Part shown: piece by piece, positions 1 through 6,628 of the stretch
How the letters are laid out: each line of letters starts with the position of its first letter
Position numbering within the stretch: the stretch's first letter is position 1
NCBI GenBank assembly: GCA_049657775.1
Contig: JBASNZ010000012.1
Location: forward strand, 5,910-69,909
DNA length: 64,000 bases
Direction of reading: 5' to 3'
Source: JBASNZ01 sp049657775
GTDB taxonomy: Bacteria > Actinomycetota > Coriobacteriia > Anaerosomatales > Anaerosomataceae
Notes under the pieces: generated by a model
Databases searched by the model: none
What the model was told of the DNA's origin: nothing
What the model saw: only the letters and a program-made list of their open reading frames with translations
Translations under genes and position numbers: made by a program

Positions 1-140
1 CGGCCAAGGGCGGCATCGCGGTCGCGGTCTCCCGGGAACTCGGGATACCCATCCTTCGTGTCGGAGTGGGGGAGTCGGCGGACGACATGCACCGATTCGA
101 CCCCGACGAATTCGCGAGGGCACTCCTCGGTAGGCAGTGA
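1..140 (+). CDS. ftsY: Signal recognition particle receptor FtsY (3' end only)
   Basis: Only the last 45 codons are present, read from base 3 to the TGA at 138-140. The translation AKGGIAVAVSRELGIP, then GVGESADDMHRFDP and FARALLG, matches the C-terminal part of the SRP-receptor GTPase G domain: the end of the TKLDGTAKGG loop, the GVGE motif and the closing FDPxxF helix. FtsY docks SRP-ribosome complexes at the membrane and hydrolyses GTP jointly with Ffh, which is encoded two genes downstream. The stop codon overlaps the start of the following signal peptidase gene by four bases, which suggests translational coupling. FtsY and Ffh tails are related, but the complete ffh lies at 749, so FtsY is the clear reading. 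Confidence 0.9.
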   Translation, partial: AKGGIAVAVSRELGIPILRVGVGESADDMHRFDPDEFARALLGRQ

Positions 141-715
141 TCGCGGTGCCCTCGAGTGAGTGGACGTTCATCCCGTTCCGGGCGAAGGACCGCACGCTTC
201 TCGTGCCTGCGATACTCCTGCTTGCACTGCTCTCGACGATCCTCGTTGTGTTCTTCGGCCTCAACACGCCGATCACCGTCGATGGGGACTCGATGTACCC
301 GACGCTCCACACCACTGACAAGCTGCTCGTACAGAAGAGCTACCCGACACCGCGCAGAGGCGACATCGTCTCGGCGCACGTGATCGACAAAGGACAGCCC
401 GCCGAGGTCATCAAGCGCGTCATCGGACTTCCGGGCGACACCATCGAGATCGTGGGGGACAACGCGATCATCAACGGCTCTCCCGAAAGCGGGGAGTATG
501 ACGTCCTCACCGACCCCGCGAACACCGAGTACCGTACGCTTCCATTCGTGGTGCCTGACGGCCACGTCTTCCTGCTCGGCGATAACCGGCCCGTCTCCGA
601 GGACAGCCGCTTCTTTGGGGCCGTTCCCCTGACCGATATCGAGGGGCGCGCCGTTGCGATCTACGCTCCCATCCACCGCATCCGCCTCATTGACCCCAGC
701 GCGTCAGGCCCGTAG
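137..715 (+). CDS. lepB: Type I signal peptidase (first of two)
   Basis: A 192-aa S26 peptidase that cleaves signal peptides from exported proteins on the outer face of the membrane. One N-terminal membrane segment (about residues 21-41) precedes the catalytic box GDSMYPTL with nucleophile Ser52. The general-base Lys93 lies in VIKRVIGLPGD, and the conserved GDNRPVSEDSR box is at 148-158. The GTG start at 137 overlaps the ftsY stop codon (GTGA), so the two are probably co-translated. It sits between the two SRP GTPase genes, consistent with an export operon. A second, differently sequenced copy lies at 4226. Which of the two is the main peptidase cannot be told from sequence. Confidence 0.93.
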   Translation: MIAVPSSEWTFIPFRAKDRTLLVPAILLLALLSTILVVFFGLNTPITVDGDSMYPTLHTTDKLLVQKSYPTPRRGDIVSAHVIDKGQPAEVIKRVIGLPGDTIEIVGDNAIINGSPESGEYDVLTDPANTEYRTLPFVVPDGHVFLLGDNRPVSEDSRFFGAVPLTDIEGRAVAIYAPIHRIRLIDPSASGP

Positions 716-748
716 CCTAGAGACTCCGCAACCAAGGCAAGGATCCTC

Positions 749-2104
749 ATGTTCCAGAACCTCACCGACCGGCTTTCGGCCGTCTTCAGCAAGCTGACGA
801 ATCGCGGCGCTCTTTCCGAGGCGGACGTGGACGCGGCCATGCGCGAAGTGCGCATGGCGCTGCTCGAAGCAGACGTCAACTTCAAGGTGGTCAAGGAGTT
901 CGTGGCCAAGGTACGCGAGCGTGCGGTCGGCTCCGACGTGCTCAAGAGCCTCACTCCCGGCCAGATGGTCATCAAGATCGTGCTTGAGGAAATGACTGCC
1001 CTCATGGGGGGCGCCGAGGCACGCCTGACCCTCTCGGGCAGGGTGCCGAACGTCATCATGCTCGTCGGCCTTCAGGGCTCCGGAAAGACCACGGCCGCCG
1101 CCAAGCTCGCCCGACTGCTGCGGAAGCAGGGCCGACACCCGATGCTTGTGGCCTGCGACGTCTACCGACCCGCAGCCATCGATCAGCTCGAAGCGCTCGG
1201 CCGCGAACTCGATGTACCCGTGTATCGCGGGGAGGGCAGCGACGCGGTCGCCATCGCACGGGCCGGTGTCAAGGACGCCCTCGACCGTCTTCGTGACGTT
1301 GTCATCGTCGACACCGCGGGTCGCCTCCATGTCGATGAGGACATGATGGCAGAGGCGGCGGCGATCAAGGCGGCGGTCAAACCCGACCAGATCCTCATGG
1401 TGGTGGACGCCATGACTGGCCAGGATGCCGTCAATGCGGCGTCGGCATTCGCGGAGCGCGTGGACTTCGACGGCGTTATCATCACCAAGCTCGACGGCGA
1501 CGCACGCGGAGGTGCGGCTCTGTCGGTGCGCTCGGTCACCGGAAAACCCGTCCTGTTCGCGGGTGTCGGGGAAAAGCTCGACGCGCTCGAACCGTTCCGT
1601 CCTGACGCCATGGCACGCCGGATCCTCGGCATGGGAGACGTGCTCTCGCTTATCGAGAAGGCGCAGGAGACGTTCGACGAGCAAACCGCCAAGGAGACCG
1701 AGGAGCGGCTCCGCGCAGGGTCGTTCACCCTCGATGACTTCTTGCAGCAGCTCAAGCAGATCAAGAAGATGGGCTCGCTCAAGGACCTGCTGCAGATGAT
1801 ACCGGGGGCGAACAAACTCCCGAAGGACGTTGAGCTCGATGAAGGCGCTCTTGGCCGTACTGAGGCGATCATCTCGTCGATGACCGCACGGGAGCGAGCC
1901 AAGCCCGCGATCATCAACGGCGCCCGTCGCGAACGCATCGCGAAAGGGGCGGGGGTCACGGTCTTCGATGTGAACCAGATGCTCAAGCAGTTCGCGCAAA
2001 CCCAGAAGATGCTCAAGCAGATGCAATCCATGCAGGGCAAGGGCAAACGTCGTCGCGGCTTTCCCGGCGCCGGATTCCCCGGCGGAGGCTTCCCGATGCA
2101 GTAG
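749..2104 (+). CDS. ffh: Signal recognition particle protein Ffh/SRP54
   Basis: A 451-aa SRP GTPase that binds signal sequences and 4.5S RNA and delivers translating ribosomes to FtsY. The helical N domain (1-95) is followed by the G domain with G1 GLQGSGKT (107-114), G3 DTAGR (188-192) and TKLDGDARGG (246-255). The methionine-rich M domain (about 325-430) binds RNA and signal peptide. The protein ends in a short basic and Gly/Pro/Phe-rich tail (KGKRRRGFPGAGFPGGGF). Length is normal for the family. The ATG at 749 is preceded by AAGGATC. No ylxM-like gene precedes it. It is followed by a separate promoter for rpsP, so its transcript probably ends or thins out there. Confidence 0.97.
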   Translation: MFQNLTDRLSAVFSKLTNRGALSEADVDAAMREVRMALLEADVNFKVVKEFVAKVRERAVGSDVLKSLTPGQMVIKIVLEEMTALMGGAEARLTLSGRVPNVIMLVGLQGSGKTTAAAKLARLLRKQGRHPMLVACDVYRPAAIDQLEALGRELDVPVYRGEGSDAVAIARAGVKDALDRLRDVVIVDTAGRLHVDEDMMAEAAAIKAAVKPDQILMVVDAMTGQDAVNAASAFAERVDFDGVIITKLDGDARGGAALSVRSVTGKPVLFAGVGEKLDALEPFRPDAMARRILGMGDVLSLIEKAQETFDEQTAKETEERLRAGSFTLDDFLQQLKQIKKMGSLKDLLQMIPGANKLPKDVELDEGALGRTEAIISSMTARERAKPAIINGARRERIAKGAGVTVFDVNQMLKQFAQTQKMLKQMQSMQGKGKRRRGFPGAGFPGGGFPMQ

Positions 2105-2116
2105 AGCGTCCTTCTT

Positions 2117-2145
2117 TTGACCCTGTTTGGCATGTGTCGTATCAT
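2117..2145 (+). promoter_or_regulatory. Sigma-A type promoter of rpsP operon
   Basis: TTGACC (2117-2122) and TATCAT (2140-2145) are separated by exactly 17 bases, the clearest housekeeping promoter in the window. Transcription would start near 2152, giving a leader of about 55 nt. The leader contains a 7-bp hairpin, GGTGGCA (2169-2175) against TGCCGCC (2180-2186) with loop CAGG, just before the Shine-Dalgarno GGAGGTGA (2193-2200). The hairpin could modulate rpsP translation, but that is inference. Confidence 0.8.
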
Positions 2146-2206
2146 TGGTCGCTGCTTTTGCTCACGGTGGTGGCACAGGTGCCGCCCTACACGGAGGTGA
2201 ACTGTT

Positions 2207-2704
2207 TTGGCAGTCAAGATCCGCCTGGCGCGCGCTGGCGCAAAGAAGGCGCCGTTCTATCGCGTGGTCGCGGCCGACTCACGCGCACCGCGCGATGGCC
2301 GCTTTATCGAGATCCTCGGACGCTACAACCCCCGCACGCAGCCCTCAACGGTGGAACTCGAGATCGAGAAGATCGATGCGTGGCTCGCGAAGGGTGCCCA
2401 GCCGACCGAGGCAGCCGGCAAGCTGATCGCCATCGCCAAGGGTGAGAAGACGGCTCCTACTGGTGGCACCAAACTCTCCAAGAAGGCCGCAGCAAAGGCT
2501 GAGGCCGACGCCAAGGCCGCCGCCGAGGCCGCTGCGAAGCCGGTCGAGGAGCCCGCAGTCGAGGAGTCCGCAGTCGAGGAGTCCGCAGTCGAGGCGCCTG
2601 CCGCCGAGGAAGCTCCCATTGGGGAAGCTCCCGCTGAGGAAGCTCCCGCTGAGGAGCCGGCAGTCGAGGAAGCTCCCGCCGAAGACGCCCCTGAGGCTGA
2701 GTAG
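2207..2704 (+). CDS. rpsP: 30S ribosomal protein bS16 with long acidic tail
   Basis: The first ~80 residues (AVKIRLARAGAKKAPFYRVV, then the GRFIEILGRYNP motif) are canonical bS16, a 30S assembly protein. The family is usually 80-100 aa. This one is 165 aa because of a low-complexity C-terminal extension: an Ala/Lys helix-like part (about 85-110), then Glu/Pro/Ala repeats to the end. The start is TTG at 2207, six bases after the strong Shine-Dalgarno GGAGGTGA (2193-2200). No ATG fits the conserved N-terminus. It has its own promoter at 2117 and heads the khpA-rimM-trmD-lepB run. Ribosomal protein S2 in this window carries a similar Ala/Glu/Pro tail. Confidence 0.95.
   Translation: MAVKIRLARAGAKKAPFYRVVAADSRAPRDGRFIEILGRYNPRTQPSTVELEIEKIDAWLAKGAQPTEAAGKLIAIAKGEKTAPTGGTKLSKKAAAKAEADAKAAAEAAAKPVEEPAVEESAVEESAVEAPAAEEAPIGEAPAEEAPAEEPAVEEAPAEDAPEAE
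2543..2677 (+). repeat. In-frame tandem repeats encoding the bS16 tail
   Basis: Two blocks of 15-bp in-frame repeats. GTCGAGGAGNCCGCA occurs three times (2543-2557, 2558-2572, 2573-2587) with a degenerate fourth. GAGGAAGCTCCCGCT-like units follow at 2606-2620, 2621-2635 and 2636-2650, with a last one near 2663. They encode VEEPA/VEESA and EEAPA pentapeptides. Near-identical adjacent copies suggest recent expansion by slippage or unequal crossover, so copy number may vary between strains. Confidence 0.85.
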
Positions 2705-2707
2705 CAC

Positions 2708-2956
2708 ATGAGCCCCACGGCCAACATCGATGAGCTCGTCGATTTTCTCGTCAAGTCACTTGTCGAGCATCCTGACGAGGTCAACATCGAGAAGCGTTCC
2801 ACTGGAGACGGTACCTTGTACGAGATCTCGCTTCACAGCGACGACGTCGGCAAGGTCATCGGTCGTCAGGGCCGCGTGATCAAGGCGATCCGCACGCTCG
2901 TGCGCGCCGCTGCTTCCGTCGATGGCGGCGACGCGTCGGTGGAGGTCATAGGCTAA
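2708..2956 (+). CDS. khpA: KH-domain RNA-binding protein KhpA
   Basis: An 82-aa single KH domain of the YlqC/KhpA family. The RNA-binding loop GKVIGRQGR (about 49-57) carries the GxxG signature. KhpA proteins bind RNA, often together with KhpB/Jag, and affect cell division and ribosome maturation. The position between rpsP and rimM is the classic one for this family in Gram-positive bacteria. It starts three bases after the rpsP stop codon, so it is surely co-transcribed. Confidence 0.93.
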   Translation: MSPTANIDELVDFLVKSLVEHPDEVNIEKRSTGDGTLYEISLHSDDVGKVIGRQGRVIKAIRTLVRAAASVDGGDASVEVIG

Positions 2957-2961
2957 GCACC

Positions 2962-3474
2962 ATGGACGCGCCGTACGTTACCGTCGCGCGCGTTATCAAG
3001 ACGCACGGACTTCAAGGGGAGGTCGCGGTCAAGATGCTCGCGGACCTTCCCTTGTCTGCGCTCAAAGGCCTGCGAGTCTGGCTCGTCCCGCCACCCGATG
3101 AACTCCGGGAGACGGCGATCCTCGGTGTCAGACAGGGTCCCAAGGGACCACTTCTGACTCTGGAGGGCGTGACCGACCTCTCCGTTGCGCGAGGCGTGTG
3201 TGGAACGTCGGTGCTGGTGCGTGCGAACGACGTCGAGGGGCTCATCGGCGAAGAAGAACCCGATGTTGTCGGCATGACCATATCGGACGATGCACACGGC
3301 GTGCTGGGCACGGTCGTGGACGTGATCGTCACCGGCGCCAACGACGTGTGGGTCGTGCGAGGTTCACTGGGTGAGATACTGCTTCCGGTGATCGATGACG
3401 TGTTGCTCGAGTATGACGAGGACACAGACACGATGAAGGTTCGCTTGTTACCAGGATTGCTGGACGAGGACTAG
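2962..3474 (+). CDS. rimM: 16S rRNA processing protein RimM
   Basis: A 170-aa 30S maturation factor that helps assemble the 3' head domain of 16S rRNA and binds uS19. The N-terminal RimM domain (TVARVIKTHGLQGEVAVK, residues 6-23) is followed by a PRC-barrel (about 95-165, including the GTVVDVIVTGANDVWVV strand pair). Length is typical. It lies in the conserved rpsP-khpA-rimM-trmD order, with five bases between the khpA stop and its ATG. The upstream GGAGGTC at 2941 is rather far (about 14 bases) from the ATG, so translation may depend on coupling to khpA. Confidence 0.93.
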   Translation: MDAPYVTVARVIKTHGLQGEVAVKMLADLPLSALKGLRVWLVPPPDELRETAILGVRQGPKGPLLTLEGVTDLSVARGVCGTSVLVRANDVEGLIGEEEPDVVGMTISDDAHGVLGTVVDVIVTGANDVWVVRGSLGEILLPVIDDVLLEYDEDTDTMKVRLLPGLLDED

Positions 3475-3477
3475 ACC

Positions 3478-4233
3478 ATGCGCATCGACATCGTGACCAT
3501 ATTCCCCGACGTCTTCGAGCCCGTACTGGGTTCGTCGATGCTTGGCATCGCACGCGACCAAGGAGCGGTCAGCTTCCACGTACACGACCTGCGCCAGTGG
3601 ACCGACGACCGGCATCGTACAACCGATGACTACCCGTACGGTGGCGGCTACGGCATGGTCATGAAGCCCGAGCCGTTCTTCCGCGCCGTGGCTGCGCTCA
3701 AGGAGCAGGACAGCACTCCGGCGACCGTGGCACTCATGTGCCCACAAGGCCGTTCCTTCACGCAGAGCATGGCCGAGGAGTTCGCTCGCGCTGAACGTCT
3801 CATCGTTCTTTGCGGGCGGTACGAGGGTGTGGACGAACGCGTTCGTTCGCTTGTCGACGTCGAAGTGTCTATCGGCGACTACGTTCTTACGGGCGGCGAG
3901 CTCCCCGCCATGGTCATCGTCGATGCGGTTACCAGACTACAGCCCGGTGTGCTCGCAAGCGTTGAGTCCACCGACGAGGAGTCCTTCTCGTGGGGCATGC
4001 TGGAGTATCCGCAGTACACGCGTCCCGCGACCTTCGAGGGCATGGACGTACCCGAGGTGCTACTAAGCGGCGATCACGCCCGTGTCGCCGCTTGGCGCCG
4101 CGCAGAGGCTATCCGCAGGACGGTGACACGCAGACCGGACCTTCTCTCCTCGGCGGATCTCTCTCCCGAGGAACGCGCGTTCGCCGACAAGCTCATCACC
4201 GACACCTTCAAGGAAGGAGAACGTCGTGACTGA
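3478..4233 (+). CDS. trmD: tRNA (guanine-37-N1)-methyltransferase TrmD
   Basis: A 251-aa SPOUT-class methyltransferase that makes m1G37 in tRNAs and prevents +1 frameshifting. Visible signatures are the N-terminal IDIVTIFPDVFEP, the DDYPYGGGYGMVMKPEP segment, LCGRYEGVDERV and the trefoil-knot loop SIGDYVLTGGELPAM, which binds SAM. Length agrees with the family. It begins three bases after rimM stops, and its 3' end overlaps the next gene by eight bases. Confidence 0.97.
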   Translation: MRIDIVTIFPDVFEPVLGSSMLGIARDQGAVSFHVHDLRQWTDDRHRTTDDYPYGGGYGMVMKPEPFFRAVAALKEQDSTPATVALMCPQGRSFTQSMAEEFARAERLIVLCGRYEGVDERVRSLVDVEVSIGDYVLTGGELPAMVIVDAVTRLQPGVLASVESTDEESFSWGMLEYPQYTRPATFEGMDVPEVLLSGDHARVAAWRRAEAIRRTVTRRPDLLSSADLSPEERAFADKLITDTFKEGERRD

Positions 4234-4849
4234 CGACGATATGGACTACACCGGGGAGACCGGGCTGTTGGCGCACGACACCAGCAACGCTGACGTTGAC
4301 GCGCCCGCAGCGTCCAGCGAGGACGAGAGCCCCTCGTTCCTGCGATGGCTCCTCGAACTCGTCGTCATGGTGGCGCTCGCGTTCGCGCTTGCCACTGTCG
4401 TCCGAACGTTTGTGGTGCAGCCGTACATCATCCCCAGCGGGTCGATGGTTCCCACTATCGAGATCTCGGAGCGCGTGCTCGCGAACAAGTTCATCTACCG
4501 CTTCGAGTCTCCCAAGAGGGGGGACGTCGTAGTGTTCGATGATCCCACAAAGACCGTTCCCACGCTGATTAAGCGCGTGGTAGCCACCGAGGGTGAGACG
4601 GTCGATCTGATCGATGGAAAGGTGTACGTCGACGGCGTGGCGCTCGACGAGCCGTACACGTACGGCAAACCGAGCGAGCCGGCCGCCGTCCCGATGCCGT
4701 TCACGGTACCGGCAGGCCACATCTGGGTGATGGGCGACAACCGTACCAATAGCGCCGACTCACGCGTGTTCGGCGCGGTGCCGCTCTCATCGATCGACGG
4801 AAGAGCCGTCCTTAGGATCTGGCCGCTCAACCGGTTCGCCAAGCTCTGA
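4226..4849 (+). CDS. lepB: Type I signal peptidase (second of two)
   Basis: A 207-aa S26 signal peptidase. An acidic cytoplasmic N-terminus (1-37) precedes a single membrane helix (about 40-62). The catalytic PSGSMVPTI box has nucleophile Ser73, the general base is Lys116 in LIKRVVATEGE, and the conserved GDNRTNSADSR box is at 170-180. The GTG start overlaps the trmD end by eight bases. The Shine-Dalgarno AGGAAGGAG (4211-4219) fits it. It differs from the first copy (192 aa, 137-715) in its N-terminal extension and in the sequence around Ser, so this is not a recent duplication. The position between trmD and rplS is common in Gram-positive genomes. Confidence 0.95.
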   Translation: MTDDDMDYTGETGLLAHDTSNADVDAPAASSEDESPSFLRWLLELVVMVALAFALATVVRTFVVQPYIIPSGSMVPTIEISERVLANKFIYRFESPKRGDVVVFDDPTKTVPTLIKRVVATEGETVDLIDGKVYVDGVALDEPYTYGKPSEPAAVPMPFTVPAGHIWVMGDNRTNSADSRVFGAVPLSSIDGRAVLRIWPLNRFAKL

Positions 4850-4868
4850 CAACGTCCGCGCGAGCGCG

Positions 4869-4898
4869 TTGCGTTAACTTCGACGCGTGGTCTATACT
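4869..4898 (+). promoter_or_regulatory. Probable rplS promoter
   Basis: A good -10 TATACT (4893-4898) lies 18 bases after a TTGCGT -35-like hexamer (4869-4874), in the 106-bp gap between lepB and rplS. It would give an rplS leader of about 50 nt. The terminator after rplS then makes a short monocistronic unit possible. Confidence 0.65.
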
Positions 4899-4955
4899 GT
4901 GTCCTCGTGTCTTTGGAGCATCACGCCGTCAGCATGAGATAGGAACACAACAGCG

Positions 4956-5297
4956 ATGAACAGAATCCGTGCTATCGAGGCGCAGCAGATCCGCGAGGAC
5001 CTGCCTACGTTCTCTGTCGGAGATACCGTCAAGGTTAGCTACAAGGTCGTCGAGGGTAGCCGTGAGCGTGTCCAGCTGTTCCAGGGCATCGTCATCCGCC
5101 GCCACGGCGCAGGCGCCCGTGAGACGTTCACCGTCCGCAAGGTCTCCTTCGCGGTCGGCGTCGAGCGTACGTTCCCCGTGCACTCCCCAAAGATCGTCAA
5201 CCTCGAAGTCGTGACCCGCGGTAAGGTCCGCCGTTCGAAGCTCTACTACCTGCGCGACAAGGTCGGCAAGGCCGCCCGCGTCAAGGAACTGCGCTAG
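4956..5297 (+). CDS. rplS: 50S ribosomal protein bL19
   Basis: A 113-aa bL19 found at the 30S-50S interface. The whole sequence is diagnostic: FSVGDTVKVSYKVVEGSRER, the FQGIVIRRHGAGARETFTVRK core, then VERTFPVHSPKI and KVRRSKLYYLRDKVGKAARV. Length is standard. An AGGAA motif lies 11 bases before the ATG. It is bracketed by its own promoter (4869) and a strong terminator (5315). Confidence 0.98.
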   Translation: MNRIRAIEAQQIREDLPTFSVGDTVKVSYKVVEGSRERVQLFQGIVIRRHGAGARETFTVRKVSFAVGVERTFPVHSPKIVNLEVVTRGKVRRSKLYYLRDKVGKAARVKELR

Positions 5298-5314
5298 GCG
5301 TAACCGTACCTATC

Positions 5315-5352
5315 GAAAGCCCGGGCCCCGCTGCCCGGGCTTTCGTGTTTTC
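5315..5352 (+). terminator. Rho-independent terminator after rplS
   Basis: A perfect 12-bp stem, GAAAGCCCGGGC (5315-5326) and GCCCGGGCTTTC (5333-5344), with a 6-base loop, followed by GTGTTTT. It is the strongest terminator in the window and ends the ribosome/export block. Confidence 0.93.
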
Positions 5353-5372
5353 GGTGCCGACCGTCGTATACT
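5344..5372 (+). promoter_or_regulatory. Possible promoter for the rnhB-comM-dprA unit
   Basis: A TATACT -10 (5367-5372) lies directly after the rplS terminator and 31 bases before the rnhB start. The -35 position (CGTGTT, 5344-5349 at 17-base spacing) is poor. A promoter is expected here because the preceding terminator is strong. Confidence 0.45.
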
Positions 5373-5402
5373 CGTGCCAAGTCCGGTGCCCGAGGAGGTC
5401 GC

Positions 5403-6179
5403 GTGAACGAGAGCAGCGTCGCCGTCATCGCCCGCGCGCTCTCATCCGCCTCCGTCGAGGAACTCCCGCGCGCTATCCGCAGGCATGCGCGTGACAAGCG
5501 GGCGGGCGTGCAGCAGGCCGTCGCCGGCGCACGGGCCCGACTCGCACGGTACGCCGCCGAGGAGGAGCGCGTCCGGTCCCTGAGCGCGTTCCAGCGCGAT
5601 CTCCACGATGCGGGCGTGATGATCGTCGCGGGTGTCGATGAGGTGGGACGCGGCGCTCTCGCGGGTCCGGTCACCGCAGCAGCGGTCGTCCTCCCGGTCG
5701 ACGCCATCATCCACGGTCTCGACGATTCCAAGCGAGTGCCCCGCGCCAAACGCCCTGCCCTCGCGTTTGAGATCCGGGCGGCATGCTCGGCGTTCGCGAT
5801 CTCGCACATCCCTCCGCACACGATCGATGCTATCGGCATCGCGGGCGCCACACGCCAGGCTATGCTCGGCGCGCTGAGAGGTCTCTCCCTCGTTCCGGAT
5901 CATGTCCTTGTGGACGGACTGCCGCTGGACCTGGGACTCCCGAGCACGGCGATCGTGGGTGGCGACGGCCTCGTCGCCGCGATCGCCGCGGCGTCGATTC
6001 TTGCCAAGGTCGACCGGGACGAGCTTATGGTGGGCCTCGATGGCGAGTACCCCGGATACGATTTCGGCAGGCACAAGGGGTACGGCTGTGCGGAACACCT
6101 TGCTGCGATCCGCCGCCTGGGGCCGTCGCCGATCCACCGCATGAGTTTCGCCCCCTGCGCACAGGACTCGCTGTTTTAG
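5403..6179 (+). CDS. rnhB: Ribonuclease HII
   Basis: A 258-aa RNase HII, which cuts RNA in RNA-DNA hybrids and single ribonucleotides in DNA. The catalytic core starts at IVAGVDEVGRGALAGPV, with Asp79 and Glu80, a third acid at Asp171 (LVDGLPL) and Asp204 in the AAASILAKVDRD motif. A ~70-residue N-terminal helical extension, as in Bacillus RnhB, precedes the core and makes the protein longer than the ~200-aa proteobacterial form. The GTG start follows GAGGAGGT with proper spacing. It opens the run rnhB-yraN-comM-dprA-trmFO-xer. Confidence 0.95.
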   Translation: MNESSVAVIARALSSASVEELPRAIRRHARDKRAGVQQAVAGARARLARYAAEEERVRSLSAFQRDLHDAGVMIVAGVDEVGRGALAGPVTAAAVVLPVDAIIHGLDDSKRVPRAKRPALAFEIRAACSAFAISHIPPHTIDAIGIAGATRQAMLGALRGLSLVPDHVLVDGLPLDLGLPSTAIVGGDGLVAAIAAASILAKVDRDELMVGLDGEYPGYDFGRHKGYGCAEHLAAIRRLGPSPIHRMSFAPCAQDSLF

Positions 6180-6260
6180 GACCCGGTCGGGTCTGGTTTG
6201 GAGTCTGTGCAGAGTCTGTTCGGGTCTCACCACCATCCTGGTTCGCAGGAGGTGGTCCAT

Positions 6261-6626
6261 ATGGACACACAGGAGATCGGCAGGCGCGGCGAAGACGCCG
6301 CTGCCGCGTATCTCGAACGCAGAGGCATGACGATCGTAGACCGCAACTGGCACTGCAAAGCGGGCGAGGCGGACATCATCGCGCTCGACGACCGCGAGCT
6401 TGTGGTGGTCGAGGTCAAGACTCGCACGACCGAGGCGAAGGGAACGCCGGAAGCGGCGGTGACTCCCTCCAAACAGCGGCGCATCGCTCGCATCGCACAG
6501 TCCTACCTGGCCTACGCCGGGCTCGAACCGCAGAGCATCCGTTTCGACGTCATCACCGTCAGAGTCATCTCACCGGATCGCGCGTTGCTGCGGCACCACT
6601 CAAATGCCTTCGTCTTGGACGCCTGA
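6261..6626 (+). CDS. yraN: UPF0102 / YraN family endonuclease-like protein
   Basis: A 121-aa protein of the YraN (UPF0102) family, which has a restriction-endonuclease-like fold. The core GEADIIALDDRELVVVEVKTR shows the D-x(n)-E-x-K pattern of that fold. Its cellular role is unsettled, though it is regularly found next to rnhB and comM, as here. The ATG at 6261 is chosen because AGGAGGT (6247-6253) sits eight bases before it and the family N-terminus begins there. The reading frame stays open upstream to 6198, but that part lacks a ribosome site. Confidence 0.9.
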   Translation: MDTQEIGRRGEDAAAAYLERRGMTIVDRNWHCKAGEADIIALDDRELVVVEVKTRTTEAKGTPEAAVTPSKQRRIARIAQSYLAYAGLEPQSIRFDVITVRVISPDRALLRHHSNAFVLDA

Positions 6627-6628
6627 AC

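Noticed and set aside
704..2026. 440-aa open frame on the minus strand opposite ffh
   Set aside because: High-GC shadow frame. Composition is rich in His/Arg/Asp/Leu without recognisable motifs, and the + strand is clearly ffh.
5783..6628. Very long N-terminal extension of the ComM frame (775 aa in total)
   Set aside because: The extension overlaps rnhB and yraN in another frame and has no family similarity. ComM proteins start at the GTG at 6629.
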